A DNA stretch of 64,000 bases from Bactericera cockerelli (lineage: Eukaryota; Arthropoda; Insecta; Hemiptera; Triozidae): the NCBI GenBank assembly GCA_024516035.1, contig CM044957.1:18559224-18623223 (forward strand), read 5' to 3'. The notes below the pieces were generated by a model that saw nothing but the letters and a program-made list of their open reading frames with translations, had not been told where the DNA came from and searched no databases. The position numbers and the translations under genes were made by a program. Of this stretch, positions 1-11,372 are shown piece by piece. How positions within the stretch are numbered: position 1 is the stretch's first letter; every line of letters starts with the position of its first letter.

Positions 1-662
1 AACAAAGCAAACTCAAACATATTTCAATTACAATTGAAGCCATTCCATGATTTTAGCATTGTGATTGAATTTCAAATATTTAGAATCTGAATCTACTCAG
101 CAAGTTAGCATTCATGAACTATTATACTCATAATATGTCATTATTAAAGAAATTTTGAACCATTGTCTTATGGGATTTTTTTAAATACATAGTATGTAAA
201 TTGATAAAAAAATAAATATGTAGATAATGTGTGTAAAAGAAAATTACATTACATCAAGAAAAAAATTAGTTAAGAGCGCGTTTAAAACCGAAAATGATTT
301 TGTTCACTACACAGTTTTAAATATAATATTATGTATGTATAATTGTACAATTATGGTAAGGAACAACTTCCGACATATTTGATATTTTCTCTAGTGTGGT
401 GCAAGAGCTAACTCTTGCACACATCACTTCAGTATCCATGGGTTCAATCCCACCACCCAACAATATTTTTGTTTTTCCTAAATATTTTTTTGATAGTTTT
501 ATATTTCTATTAGTTACAATTTTAACTTTTTACAGTCTCATTTATTTTCAAAAATTTCTGTTTAGAAAAAAAAACTAACAAAAAAACCTGCTCAAGTTTT
601 GGTGCTAGAAAGTCGTGTGATGTTCCCACCCGTTTATTTTAAACGTAGAACAGGCAACTTAC
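1..662. other. Intron of calreticulin; no gene seen
   Basis: AT-rich sequence downstream of the 5' splice site at 661-662 (minus strand). No acidic calreticulin C-terminal exon or KDEL-type codons were found, so the gene's last exon is further left. A small open frame at 396-578 (plus) has no recognisable content. Confidence 0.6.
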
Positions 663-3600
663 AAAGGTTGGTTTCCAGATGTCCTCGGCGAACTTCTTGG
701 CCGTAGCAATGTCGTCCGTGATGAGAACATTGTCGAAGATGGTTCCAGATTTCACTTGCCACAGGTCGAAACCAATGGTGCACACTTCTGGCTTGTAGTA
801 CAGTTCTGGGTCGGGGCTGTACTCTGGGTTGTCGATTTCTGGGTGCACCCACACGCCCTGAAATTTAATTCAATATTCTTTCATTAAACACCATTTAAAT
901 TAGCATTGGTTTTCCTCATGTAAGACAATACGCAATCCGCGACTTAGAGCCACAGAGGTATTCATGCTGGCAATCAAATCCCTCAAGTTCCAACTTAAAG
1001 AGCTTATGATGAAAAAAGTTGCCAATAGAGAAAGAGAAAATTATTTATATCAGAAAACTCTTACAATATGTACAAAAAATATTGGTTCAAAAATTAAAAT
1101 TTTTCTTATTTTTCTGGTTAGATCCATCATAAAGTTGTCTGTTTATTGAGTTTATTTCACCCTAGCTGATTCCAAAGTGTATTCTTTCAGAGAGAAAGGG
1201 CCTAGTGTTCATTGCACAAATGAAAATTGTTTCTTTCTCTTAAACTGTGAGGTTAAAAAATGTGTTTTCTCTTGGATATCTAAAAATTTGCATTTTGGTT
1301 ATCAGGCTCTTTTTCTTTGGAGCCATTCAATTAGTGATACTCCTGAAGGCTTCTTCTAACTAATGACTGCCTTGGGTTGAACCTACCTTGTAGTCTGGGT
1401 TCTCAATCTGCTTGGGTGCCCACATGCCTTTGTACTCTGGGTTGTCGATCATTGGTGCCTCCCACTCTCCGTCCATCTCATCGTCCCAGTCAGCAGGCTT
1501 GACAGCATCTGGGTCCGGGATGTGCTCAGGCTTCTCCCAGTCCTCAGGCTTGGTGTCGTTGGGGTCAGCAATGGTTGGTCTGTCGTCCCAGTCCTCTGGC
1601 TTCTTGGCTTCAGGGTCCTTGATTTTCTTGGGTGGCAGGAAGTCCCAGTCATCTTCTAACTGGCCACTTTGGACACTTTCGTTGTCAATGAGCACCTGAA
1701 AAATAATAAGGGAATACCCTATTCATTACTGTAACCCAATACCATAACTGATTACAGTAATATTACAGGATCTATGTTGCATTATTAAAATAGCCCTACT
1801 TGCATGCAAAATTTAAAATAATAATAATAACACTGTTAAGTGGAAGATAACCACCAGGCGAGGTTAATGCTTAAAGCATTTTCTACCACCTAACCCTCAG
1901 AGTCTTATTGTTAAGTGGTCACAAACTCAAATTAATGAGAAAAATTCATGCACTGGGTGGGATTCGAACGAACTAAATAGATATACTGCACTGCTTAGTA
2001 TACCTATTTTCAAATTTGTACACCTTAGCACACTGCTTAACAACAAAAAGAAGAAAACATTTTTTCCTGAAAACATTTTATGTCAGAAAAAACGTGCATT
2101 CACTGAAAGTGACCATATCTCATAATAGTAGTCACTGTGGCCAAGTGAGATAAAGCACTAGGCATTGCACACATGGTGACCTAGGTTTGATCCCCACCAG
2201 GGCAGGCTATTTTTTGCTTTCTAATTAAATGTTTGGTTACCTAAAATTGTGATATAGGTATTAACACAAAGAACACATATTAGTTTAAATATTTGAGCTT
2301 TGATATTTAAAAAATTGCAAAAACTAAGACCAAAAAGTGCTAAAATAAAATATACCCACAACTTGCCAATACTGAATTTTATGTAGGAAAAACGGTATTC
2401 TACCTTATAAAACAAATTTGAAGAAAATCGTTTGAAATTTTTAGGAGATACAAGTGGTTCAGTAAAAAATCTCTGATTCTAGCAATTATAGAAAGTTGAA
2501 ACTTATGAAAACCATTCACAAGGAAGTATTGTGTCTATAATTTTATTGGCAGTATATTTTTTCCTGACTATAAAGTATACTGATTATGAAACATAAACTT
2601 ACATCATAGGAGTTGTCAGGCTTCACAATGAGTGTGTACAGGTGAGTGAAGACATCGTCTTTACATCTGACGTCTTTGTTGATGAGCAAGTTCTTACCCT
2701 TGTAGTTGAATATCACATGGACTTTTTTGGTTCCAGGTCCACAGATGTCGGGCCCTAGAATTGAACAAAATATTTTCATATAATGAGACAAAAATTAATT
2801 ATTGATACATTATCTAATTTAACAAAAAATTATAAATTAGTAGGTGCATTTTGTAATAACCTGGATTAAACTTATATTTCTTGTGTTGGATTTCAAATTG
2901 GTACAACATAACTAAAAATAAATATTATAAATTGATCTGTAAATATACTCACCAAACATGAGCAGGTATGGGGACTCTCCGTGCATATTCTTCTGGTCTA
3001 GAGAACAGTCAAAGACTTTGACGTAACCACCACCACAGTCAATGTTCTGTTCGTGTTTCACAGTGAACTGAATGACAAGGTCCTTGCCCTTGTTACTGAA
3101 AGGAGTAAACTTCTTGGACAGGGCGTAGAATCTAGCATCCTCAGAGGTTTGGATACCTGGAAATTTCAAGACAAAATGATGTTTTTTTATATTATTTTTC
3201 TTAAAGAGGTCAGAGTTATTATTCTAACAAAACCTCTTTGAGGTTCTGAAAAAAAAAAGCAATGGTTAATTATTTTAAAGAAGTTGTTTGTCATAAAACA
3301 AATGAACCTCTATGATAGAATTTTGAATTAAAAACAAATTTATCAATTTCAGGAGCAAGTCATGTGCCTTGGTACAGTTTAGGTGGGATTCACTCTCATC
3401 CCAAAAAAAATACTTTCTCTTCCTTCTAGGAGCTGTGAATGTCACCAAAAAGTGTCATCTTGCTCCAACGTTTTCAGGGACATCTGTATGGGTTCCATCT
3501 ATATTGAAAATATTAACACTTAGACGACCTGCATGGTTTTTCGTGAATTCTCTTGTGGGACCGGCGATAATACGGCTCTCCGACATTGTGTACCACCGGT

Positions 3601-4967
3601 GGTACACCCGGTCCATTCCGTACGAACGTGCGTGTACCACCGGTGGTACACCCGGTCGTCTAAGTGTTAAAAACTATATTGGATGTTGAAATAGCCTAAT
3701 TTTAAATAGAACACAATTGAAATATTTTTGTGTGTAGGAATGAATAAGCTAAGAATATTTTTTGTAGGAGATGCATGTAACTATTGTTATACACTAAACA
3801 CTTTCATATGGTTTTTCTGTGTTATGTGCACCTGTCAGAAAACTTATTCTGAGCTTTTCTGTACAGAAGTCATTTATGTGTTCTATTATAAATTGGACTT
3901 TTTTGATATTCAAAAAAGTTGTGAATGCAGTTGGACCCCTGTACAGACTACTCTGAAAATGCTCTGAATTATCATCCACACATTTATTTGCATGCTGTAT
4001 ATCATATTTAAGACAGAAGTTCAAAGGAAATTTCCTTTAACTTAATGTCCAGACATTTCATCAAAACTATTGATAGGATGTTAAGAGTAACACATCAGAT
4101 ATAGAGGGTATACTATACACAAGATTATTTGTTTAGTATTTTAAGCGATTAGCACGCAATTAGCACAGTGGTTAAGCACTAGCTTGCCATGTGGAATGTC
4201 CCGGGTTTGATCCCCTGTACAGACAAAAAATTGTATCTCTACCTATCAAAATGAAAAGAAAAGTTATACTCCGAACATATATTGAGGATATGTTACTAAA
4301 ATTAACTGGGTAGAGAAACTATATTAAATATAATTATTAAAATACAGGAAAAAATAGAAATCTTGAATTGGGGTTTCCCAAAATTCATAATGAGAGATAT
4401 TTGTGAGAAAGTAATTTATTATACCTAAATATGTTTCAAGACCCTCAGGCAATAGGATGGAATTTTAATTACTTGTTCAGCATGCTTATTTCAAAAGAGG
4501 TCTGATGTTCATTAGATAACAGAAAGTAAATACAAATTTAATATGTGAGGTTTTTACCTAAAAGGTATTCAAATGTCTATCACCTTTCACTGAATTGAAA
4601 CCTGATAAATAACTGCTGTGATGGATGATAAGCTTGGGTGATAATATCAATTAGCCCTGATGGGTTAGTATGGTTACCTTCTGATACCTGGTTGACGTGG
4701 CATTATTTTGAGTGGTATGATTGACATAACATGATTTCAGAAAATAATAAAAAGGAAACATAGTTAACTACTTACTATAAATCTCAATGTACCATAGGTG
4801 GCAGCTGGCCCTCAAGATAATAGGTTGTTAATCTTAGGGCCACATTATCAACCCCCTTCTCTCTCTTTCTTTTCTCTCTCTTCTCTTGTTCTGCTCTCTC
4901 TCTCTCTCTCTTCTTGCTCTCTCTCTCTCTCTCTTTCTTGCTCTCTCTCTCTCTCTCTCTCTTCTTG

Positions 4968-5000
<33 letters not shown>

Positions 5001-5140
5001 TTCTTCTCTTCTCTCTCTTTCTCTCTTCCTCTCTTTCTCTCTCTTTCTCTCTCTTTCTCTCTCTTTCTCTCTCTTCTCTCTCTCTTCTCTCTCTCTTTTC
5101 TCTCTCTTTCTCTTCTCTCTCTCTCTTTCTCCTCTCTCTT

Positions 5141-5172
<32 letters not shown>

Positions 5173-5178
5173 CTCTCT

Positions 5179-5210
<32 letters not shown>

Positions 5211-5265
5211 TCTTTCTCCTCTCTCTTTCTCTCTCCTCTTTCTCTCTCTCTTTCTTCTCTCTCTT

Positions 5266-5299
<34 letters not shown>

Positions 5300-7428
5300 T
5301 CTTTCTTGCTCTCTCTCTTTCTCTCTCTTTCTTGCTCTCTCTCTTTCTTGCTCTCTCTCTTTCTTGATCTCTCTCTTTCTTGCTCTCTCTCTCTCTCTCT
5401 CTCTTGCTCTCTCTCTTGCTCTCTCTCTTTCTCTCTTTCTTGCTTTCTCTTTCATATATAATTTAACTGAGCATTAAGGCATTAAGGTTCATACTTATAT
5501 TCAACAAATATGAAGCAAAATAAATAGTATAAAACTTACCCTTGTCTTTCTCTGGGTCACTGTAGAATTTTCCTGCTGATCGAACAAATTTACCAAACTC
5601 TTTGCCGGGATGCTCTGAGTATACCCATTCTGTTTCCCATGAATCTGGAAATGATTAAAGAGTAAGATATCAGAAGAAATTATCTTTGCTTCTCCATCTC
5701 TTATCAAAACTAATACGAATACCTAATAAATGGTGTATATTTATAGGGCTAGCTCTATTGACATATCAGACACAAATAAAATAATTATTTATAAGTACAA
5801 AATACAACAAATAATTGAAAATATAAAAAGAATAAAAGATAGTAAAAAAAGAAAAGGGTAGAAAAAAGCATAATTATATCTTCAAAATAAATGAGTAGTC
5901 TGTTGCATTCAAGATCATGCTGGTGATAGTTGCTGATGTGGCAATAATAATACTGTACAAAGCTTGGTTCTGAAATACAATATTTCTGGCAAACTGACCC
6001 ACAGGGCCAGAGGGAAACATGGTGGCCACATATGTGGTTTACACTATTTTATAGTGATTTTCTGGAACTAGATAATTTGTTAAAGGCATTATACTATTTT
6101 CAGTAACCCTTGGCTAATTCAACCTTCTATTCTACAATGGGTCTAGCCCTAAGTCAAAGAGCCTGATGGTACACTTAGGGCACAGCCTGATGGTACACTC
6201 ATAGACTGTCAATAATATTGAACCAAAATGTCAACCATATTTTAAATAAATATATTATTTATTAACACTCAATATGCTCACATACAATATTGATGATATT
6301 TTAAAGCATAGATATTGATTGAACATTTAAAATTACATGATCAATGCAATATTGATTTAATATTATTGAACATCTTGAGTTCTAGAGGCTACTTAGAAGC
6401 TATCCAGTGATATATTTACCAGTTGAATAAGGTTAAATATGTACCTATTGATAAACGCAACCTTAGCTTTGAACATTTAACTCCACCTAGTCAGTAATAA
6501 CATTATTGGTTATTATCTAGCCAGACCATGAGAAATGAATACACAGTTTAAAACTTTGCACCTACTTTGATTAATTATCACTGTTTAATTGACCATACTA
6601 TATATTATAATAGAGGAGTAGAACACTGGAACAAGCAAAATCCTAGCAAACAGAATATTGTTGCTTTAAATTTCTTTAGGAAAAGTCCATGCACTGGGTG
6701 AGATTCAAACAAATGGATCCCTATGCTACCTGGATTACTAGACTAGTGCATTGACCACTTGACTACCAGTGCACTATACATAGGTCATTTTTAGAGAGAG
6801 GAGTTTTAACCTCAATTTAAGTGAAAATCACTCACCAAATTCCCTACTTGACCCACCAGGGTTGGCCTAGGAATAGCCAGCATTGTAAGGTTCAAACATA
6901 GGTGGTCACACAAGCAAGTCTTTAACCTAGCTGGACATAAATAACATCAGTGATCTTACAAGAATAGTATTCTGTCTACATTATTTTATCCCATTACAAA
7001 GTTGCTATTTTTCCATTCTTTATCCATGTGATACACTCAAGTTTACACCCTCTTTGAGTGATTCATCCCATTTCCAATAAACCATGCTTTGTGCTGCTGA
7101 GGGGTACGTGTCCCATGATAAGAACAGATGCTTATCAATATAGAAACATCATTAATTACTATTGTTGATTCTTGGGAGAGAATAGAATAGATTCATCTAC
7201 TTGGGTTTTTGGAAGGGTTCAATGAACCAACATTCCTTCACTCTTAGAGCTTGAGGACGAAATACCCATTGATGTTGAACAATGAGGGAGATGTTGAACA
7301 ATTAGGGAGATTAGGTCTTGAGCTAGGAGAGCATGATACATACCGTCAGAAAACTGTTCATCTAGATAAATGTCGGCCTGAACCAGGCACACAGCAAACG
7401 CTGCTGATAGCAGGAAGAATTTCAACAT
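663..7428 (-). CDS. Calreticulin, six exons, 3' end outside window
   Basis: Calcium-binding lectin chaperone of the ER lumen. Exons (minus): 7428-7344, 5644-5540, 3156-2953, 2754-2603, 1695-1387, 857-663; all junctions are GT-AG and phases match, giving 350 codons. Start: the ATG at 7428 opens a signal peptide, [18 protein letters not shown], with likely cleavage after residue 18. The N-domain carries the family signature [12 protein letters not shown] (about 97-108); Cys104 and Cys136 (in GPDICG) match the conserved disulfide. The P-domain in exons 5-6 has three repeats like [11 protein letters not shown] and three like [13 protein letters not shown]. The last exon shown ends in DIWKPTF. The family is about 400 residues, so the acidic calcium-binding tail and KDEL-type signal should lie left of base 1. 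No frameshift seen. Family assignment is near certain. Confidence 0.97.
921..966 (-). repeat. Fragment of Harbinger-type MITE
   Basis: Minus-strand reading matches the interior of the elements at 58426-58554 and 47006-47133 (ACCTCTGTGGC, CTAAGTCGCGGATTGCGTA). Only the middle part is present and no terminal repeats remain. It lies in a calreticulin intron. Confidence 0.55.
1838..1992 (-). repeat. tRNA-derived SINE, truncated
   Basis: Shares CCACCAGGCGAGGTTAATGC and CCTAACCCTCAGAGTCTTATT with the longer copy at 52728-52940, and the words around GGTGGGATTCGAAC, a box-B-like sequence on the minus strand. The tRNA-like head is cut off after about 1990. It sits in calreticulin intron 4. Confidence 0.6.
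2110..2222 (+). repeat. tRNA-derived SINE, 'GTCACCGTGG' family
   Basis: GTCACTGTGGCCAAGTGAGA followed by GGTGACCTAGGTTTGATCCC resembles a decayed tRNA with A and B boxes. The same head occurs at 16612-16805 (plus), 20875-21032 (minus) and 31420-31620 (minus). Confidence 0.6.
2223..2575 (+). repeat. Dispersed repeat family R1, partial copy
   Basis: Contains GGAAAAACGGTATTCTACCT, AACAAATTTGAAGAAAATCG and AGGAAGTATTGTGTC in the same order as the copies at 11775-12370, 15335-16050 and (reversed) 51090-51789. Only the 3' half is present and it is strongly diverged. No protein could be recognised in the family. Confidence 0.65.
3513..3670. mobile_element. piggyBac-like MITE with TTAA target duplications
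   Basis: A 158-bp element bounded by TTAA at both ends (3513-3516 and 3667-3670), with perfect inverted termini CACTTAGACGACC / GGTCGTCTAAGTG. TTAA duplication is the hallmark of piggyBac transposition. Inside there are two identical 20-bp perfect palindromes, GTGTACCACCGGTGGTACAC, at 3588-3607 and 3632-3651. It carries no coding capacity. It lies within calreticulin intron 2. Confidence 0.8.
4141..4262 (+). repeat. tRNA-Gly-like SINE, 5' part
   Basis: AGCACAGTGGTTAAGCACTA (A-box region), CTTGCCATGTGG (anticodon-arm region) and GGGTTTGATCCCC (B box) match the better copy at 27398-27690. Diverged and 3' truncated. Confidence 0.65.
4856..5455. repeat. 600-bp CT-rich microsatellite
   Basis: Nearly pure pyrimidine run of CTCT/TTCT units with occasional G on the plus strand, inside calreticulin intron 2, so the transcript is GA-rich here. 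Several frames stay open through it on both strands, giving Ser/Leu or Arg/Glu strings, but these reflect the repeat and not genes. Confidence 0.95.
6672..6790 (-). repeat. tRNA-derived SINE fragment
   Basis: Matches the head of the copy at 52728-52940: TGCACTGGGTGAGATTCAAAC, ATGGATCCCTATGCTACCTG and GACCACTTGACTACCAGTGC. Read on the minus strand it gives a tRNA-like head. Confidence 0.6.
6791..6966 (-). repeat. Degenerate 5S-rRNA-derived SINE
   Basis: Read on the minus strand it carries traces of the 5S head (AGCTAGGTTAAAGACTTGC) and the shared body found complete at 41748-42030. Heavily mutated, hence old. Confidence 0.5.
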
Positions 7429-7665
7429 TTTGAAAAACTTGATAAGCCTAAACTATAACGAAACAACGAATTAGAGAACAATCCCTGATGACTGAATTCG
7501 AAACCGGCAACTTTAGACTAACTGTAGAACATTTGATTCCACGAACAGATAAGAAATGAATCGAAATTAGTGAAAACTTTGCGGAAGCCTACAAGAACAA
7601 AAATTACACGAAGACAGATTTCTGTTTCGTGACAAGGAGCAAGCGTACAATCAGAAAGGGAGACA

Positions 7666-7733
7666 TTTGGAAAGATCTGATTGGTTGATGAGCTCCGGTA
7701 TCAGGAAAGAACAACCAATCAAATTTCAACACG
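7666..7733 (-). promoter_or_regulatory. Putative calreticulin promoter with CCAAT boxes
   Basis: About 240-300 bases upstream of the calreticulin ATG there are two CCAAT boxes in opposite orientation. One is on the minus strand at 7684-7680, followed after nine bases by CCAAA. The other is on the plus strand at 7715-7719, followed after nine bases by ACACG at 7729-7733. The ER stress element consensus is CCAAT-N9-CCACG, so these are 3/5 and 4/5 matches in the second half. Calreticulin promoters are known to use such elements; use here is inference. The transcription start is probably between these boxes and the ATG. Confidence 0.4.
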
Positions 7734-7948
7734 CGTAGATAAGGATTCCAAAGAGGTATCAATTTTTGTATTTTGCCTCAAGATATCGTCATGTTGGAGG
7801 CAAAATTATTTTTTTAGTTTTAGATACCTAGGTAGGTATACGTGGTACATTATAAATTATCCGCTAAAGTTCCTCTTATTGAGAGTCATTATTATATTTA
7901 AATGATCTACTATTCTACTCACTACTATTTCAATTTATTCAACAATTC

Positions 7949-8108
7949 TAACCTCCGTGGCTCAGGCATTGGTTATTTCGAATCCCGGCCGGAGCGGAAA
8001 ATTCTGACCGAAATTTTCCGTTTCCGGAATGCCATGGATGTAAAGGTAAAGTGCCCTGAAGTAATGCAAAAGCGGTCCCGGGGCACAATATTACCTTCTC
8101 TAATTTAA
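7949..8108 (+). repeat. tRNA-derived SINE (CCTCCGTGGC head)
   Basis: AACCTCCGTGGCTCAGGCAT and TTTCGAATCCCGGCCGGAGC form a decayed tRNA-like head similar to 16226-16560. The downstream body (GGAATGCCATGGATGTAAAG, GTCCCGGGGCACAATATTAC) differs from that copy. Confidence 0.5.
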
Positions 8109-8109
8109 C

Positions 8110-9458
8110 CTTAAAAAATAGACATCACAAAGCTAAAATACAAATAACTTAAGTCGCACCTCCGACTTAATTGTTCCAAATGATAATGATATCAGTCTCT
8201 TATTAATTTGCAAACATGTTTCTTCATTATATAAAATGAGACAGTCCTATCGAAGACTCATCCAGCCTAGTTTTGGTCGAACATAACCATAATATATGGT
8301 AACCCTGGTTACCCACCAAAAGTCGGATCCTAACCTCGCTGGTCTATTTACTTACATATAGGACTGTAGATATTATGTACAGGTATGGCAAAAAAAGATC
8401 ACAAGCACAAGTAGGTGTACAGAAGTACGTACCTTACTTATGGGGGGGTTCGTTTATTTGGTACACAAGTACCTTACTTATAGGGGGAAAAAAGTTCGTT
8501 TAAAAAAGGTTTTGTCTGGTGAAAATTCAATTATTTATATAACCTGACCGTGTGTGATGAGTCTCACGTCTGTTTTTGACATGCATGTACGTGTGTAGCC
8601 GCGGCTTTACACCATCGAGTCCCTTCCTTGATGAAGGTTAGCTAGCGTTGATGGCGTGTTACATTGAATACACAGTACACAGCGATTCTCATAAGATCAC
8701 TTGTAATTTGATGAGAATCTTTGAAATCCGTTCACTAACCTGTGAGCGGTCGCGTTCTGTCGACGAACACGAACAGTTCACTATAGAGATTTCTTCTCAA
8801 CCTGTGTTTTGCTGTGTTTCCCTTTCTCTTCAAAAAAATAACTGATATTTTTTCAAAGAATCTGTTCAATATCTTCCTTGAAGCGATTTCAGCAAGTTTA
8901 TTTTCCAATAGAACCGAGTTCGATCCCCAATTTTAGTACTATTTTTTCTTATATTATATTTACTTGTAAGCTTACAAGTTTGTTTTTACAACAAAATTAC
9001 CGACTGCAGTAATCAAAAATAATATTAGCTATCTAGGTAAGGTATGTACTTAGTAGGTACATACGTAAATTAGTTACCTACGTAATATTATAATATTACT
9101 GGTCGCGATGTGAGAAAAATTCTCACCGTACAGACGAGACGTCCGCGCCTATTCGACTGCCCCATGCAACTGAAATACAATGTATGTCGCCAATTCATTA
9201 CGAAATAAAACACATTTTGATACTTTGTTTGAACAGCTACTGAGAGACCCGACAAGTTTTAGCCAATTTCCGCTTTGCTAAAATTGAAAACAAAAAAGAA
9301 AATACCCATCCAATACCTTTAATCAGTCGGACACAGGACATAAAGACTCGAAACCAATTGCTAATAAGCATGTGCAATTATTTTTCTTATCAGAGAACTT
9401 CGAGAAATAGCCATAACTCAAGAACGATTATAGTGTGTGTGTTTGTGTGTGACGTGTA

Positions 9459-9490
<32 letters not shown>

Positions 9491-9921
9491 CACGTGTATG
9501 TGTGTTTGTGTAATTGTGTATAACTCGTAAACCACAAGTCGGAATGATCTGAAATTTTGTATGGTTACATTAAAAGTCTTATTGAGGTCGAGAGTTATTC
9601 ATAAATAACATTTTTCCAAATTTGAGCTTTTATTTGAGCTTTATCGAATACCGGGATATCTCACGAAGCACCTACAAGCAAGAAGCACCTAAACTATGTT
9701 TTTCCTGGTGTTTGAGGGGCTTCGATTGGGATTATCGTGAAAAATTAAAACTAAATAATTATGTAGGTACTTCGAATAAGTTGGCCATGCCTTGGTAAAC
9801 TCCCCGCGCCCTAGGTCTGGTACTGGCCGCAACAGGATCAGTTTTTTTATATAATTATGTAAATAAGAGAATAAAATACATATTGAAAAAATATACACTC
9901 ACGTCTTACGTCAATCTTCAA
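8110..9921. other. Intergenic, no gene seen
   Basis: AT-rich DNA with a small duplication near 8433-8500 (CCTTACTTATRGGGGG followed by TTCGTTT) and a TG microsatellite near 9460. A short open frame at 8648-8845 has no recognisable content. Confidence 0.5.
9432..9515. repeat. (TG)n microsatellite
   Basis: Interrupted TG repeat with the longest pure run at about 9464-9490. The flanking text (GAACGATTATAG before; ATAACTCGTAAACCACAAG after) resembles the R2 family seen at 14990-15235. Confidence 0.85.
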
Positions 9922-10622
9922 GCGGTTTTTTTTTATGTGAACGAAAAGCCTGACCGAGACCGCTCGGTCAACTCTGGTCAACCAAGATTTGAAGAATAAA
10001 AAAAAGTGATTTTGGGACTCTGGTTTATTTACATTTTCGGTGTGTGTTTACATTTTGCTTTTGAAATGAAAATGAAAACAAGCGACTGTTGTATTTCATT
10101 TTGATTTTATTCAATTAATCAAATTCCATTGGACCTTAAAATTCCTTAAACTTTAATTACCCAACAATCTACATATATGAAAACCCCAATCTCATAAAAA
10201 AAAACTAATTACCTATGTTTTTTACTCTATATAAACTTATATCCATCAAGTGACCATGTAATATGACAAAAGTAATATGAATAAAATAAAATTATAACTA
10301 GCACTAAATAAAGATACAGGAATCAGTAGAGAATAAAAAGTCAAGAGAAAATAAAATGTCTAAACTTAATGCGTAGGTAGGTGTCTCAATAAAACTCTTC
10401 ACATAACAGGGAGTTTTGAAAAAAAAAAAAAAAAAAAATGGGTGAAAATAAAATAATAATATTATGATTTTTTATCCACTTCTTCTTCTTCTTACCGAAC
10501 CAAAACCCATGACCGAACGAACGAGCCGGTCCACTTTGTTCAGGATTTTTCGGTCCGGTCAAATAAAAAAAAGTGAATTTCAGGTCAGCTTCGGTTCGCT
10601 TCGTTCACATAAAAAAAACCGC
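9922..10622. mobile_element. 701-bp nonautonomous DNA element with inverted ends
   Basis: Left end GCGGTTTTTTTTTATGTGAA is matched on the opposite strand by the right end GCGGTTTTTTTTATGTGAAC, differing by one T. Both continue into GACCGA-rich subterminal sequence. The interior is AT-rich and noncoding. A clear target-site duplication was not found, so the superfamily is unassigned. Confidence 0.55.
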
Positions 10623-11372
10623 TTTTCGTTGTTCCCAGATAAAACTTACGAGATATGGCGTACTCTAACGGTTGTTTCACGTAAACTAATGAAAAATATA
10701 TCTCTGTGAAATAGATTGGCGGGAATTTTTAAAAAAGTGAATGTCTTCATTTTTATGATTTTGATTATTTTGTATTTGTGCATTGTGCTGTGCAAGTGTG
10801 CAATAGTTGGCAGAGTCAAGTTACCTCACATTTTTTTTAGCTGATGTTTGTGAAGTTGACAGGTAATTTCGGACTGTTAATATGCATAATAGGTAGTACA
10901 AATTTCAACAAAGCATTTTCATTCCCTCAGAGTGGGACATTTTGTACTGGATGAATAGTTTAGACTTTAGGATAACATCTTCCCATGGTAGAGGTAGCAA
11001 GAAATCCCACGGTGATTGTTCAGGACATTCTGCATTTTGTTTATCATTCTGGTTATAACTAAGGACCAATTTTATTAATTCTAAATTCTAAGATAACCAA
11101 CTAAGTTTTAATTAAGATATTATTTTCGCTTGTCTTTAATTATTTGAATATAAGGTATTTAAGTTTACCTTAAATTAGGATTTCAATTATTTTAGTTTTC
11201 CTTAAGCTTTGTCCCCACGTATTTGCTTTTCTTTTCACTTTCAACATGACGCAAGGCTACAGGTGAAAAGAGATAAAAATCTTTTTGTCCGCCTTTATTC
11301 CGACTTTTATTTTTGAAGAAATCACGAAATCCATTTCATTTGTTTACATAGGGAATAAACAAGCTATTAGAC
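10623..11372. other. Intergenic, no gene seen
   Basis: AT-rich. It contains GTCAAGTTACCTCACATTTT (about 10816-10835), which recurs inverted near 22997-23021, so a short diverged repeat is present at both sites. Confidence 0.45.

Larger units (their letters stand above)
5645..7343. other. Calreticulin intron 1: AT-rich with SINE remnants
   Basis: Besides the SINE remnants listed separately (6670-6965) this 1.7-kb intron shows no coding sequence. A short repeated phrase, CCTGATGGTACACT, occurs near 6161-6198. Confidence 0.6.

Noticed and set aside
4784..5477. Open frames rich in Ser/Leu (plus) or Arg/Glu (minus)
   Set aside because: Low-complexity translation of the CT microsatellite inside a calreticulin intron.
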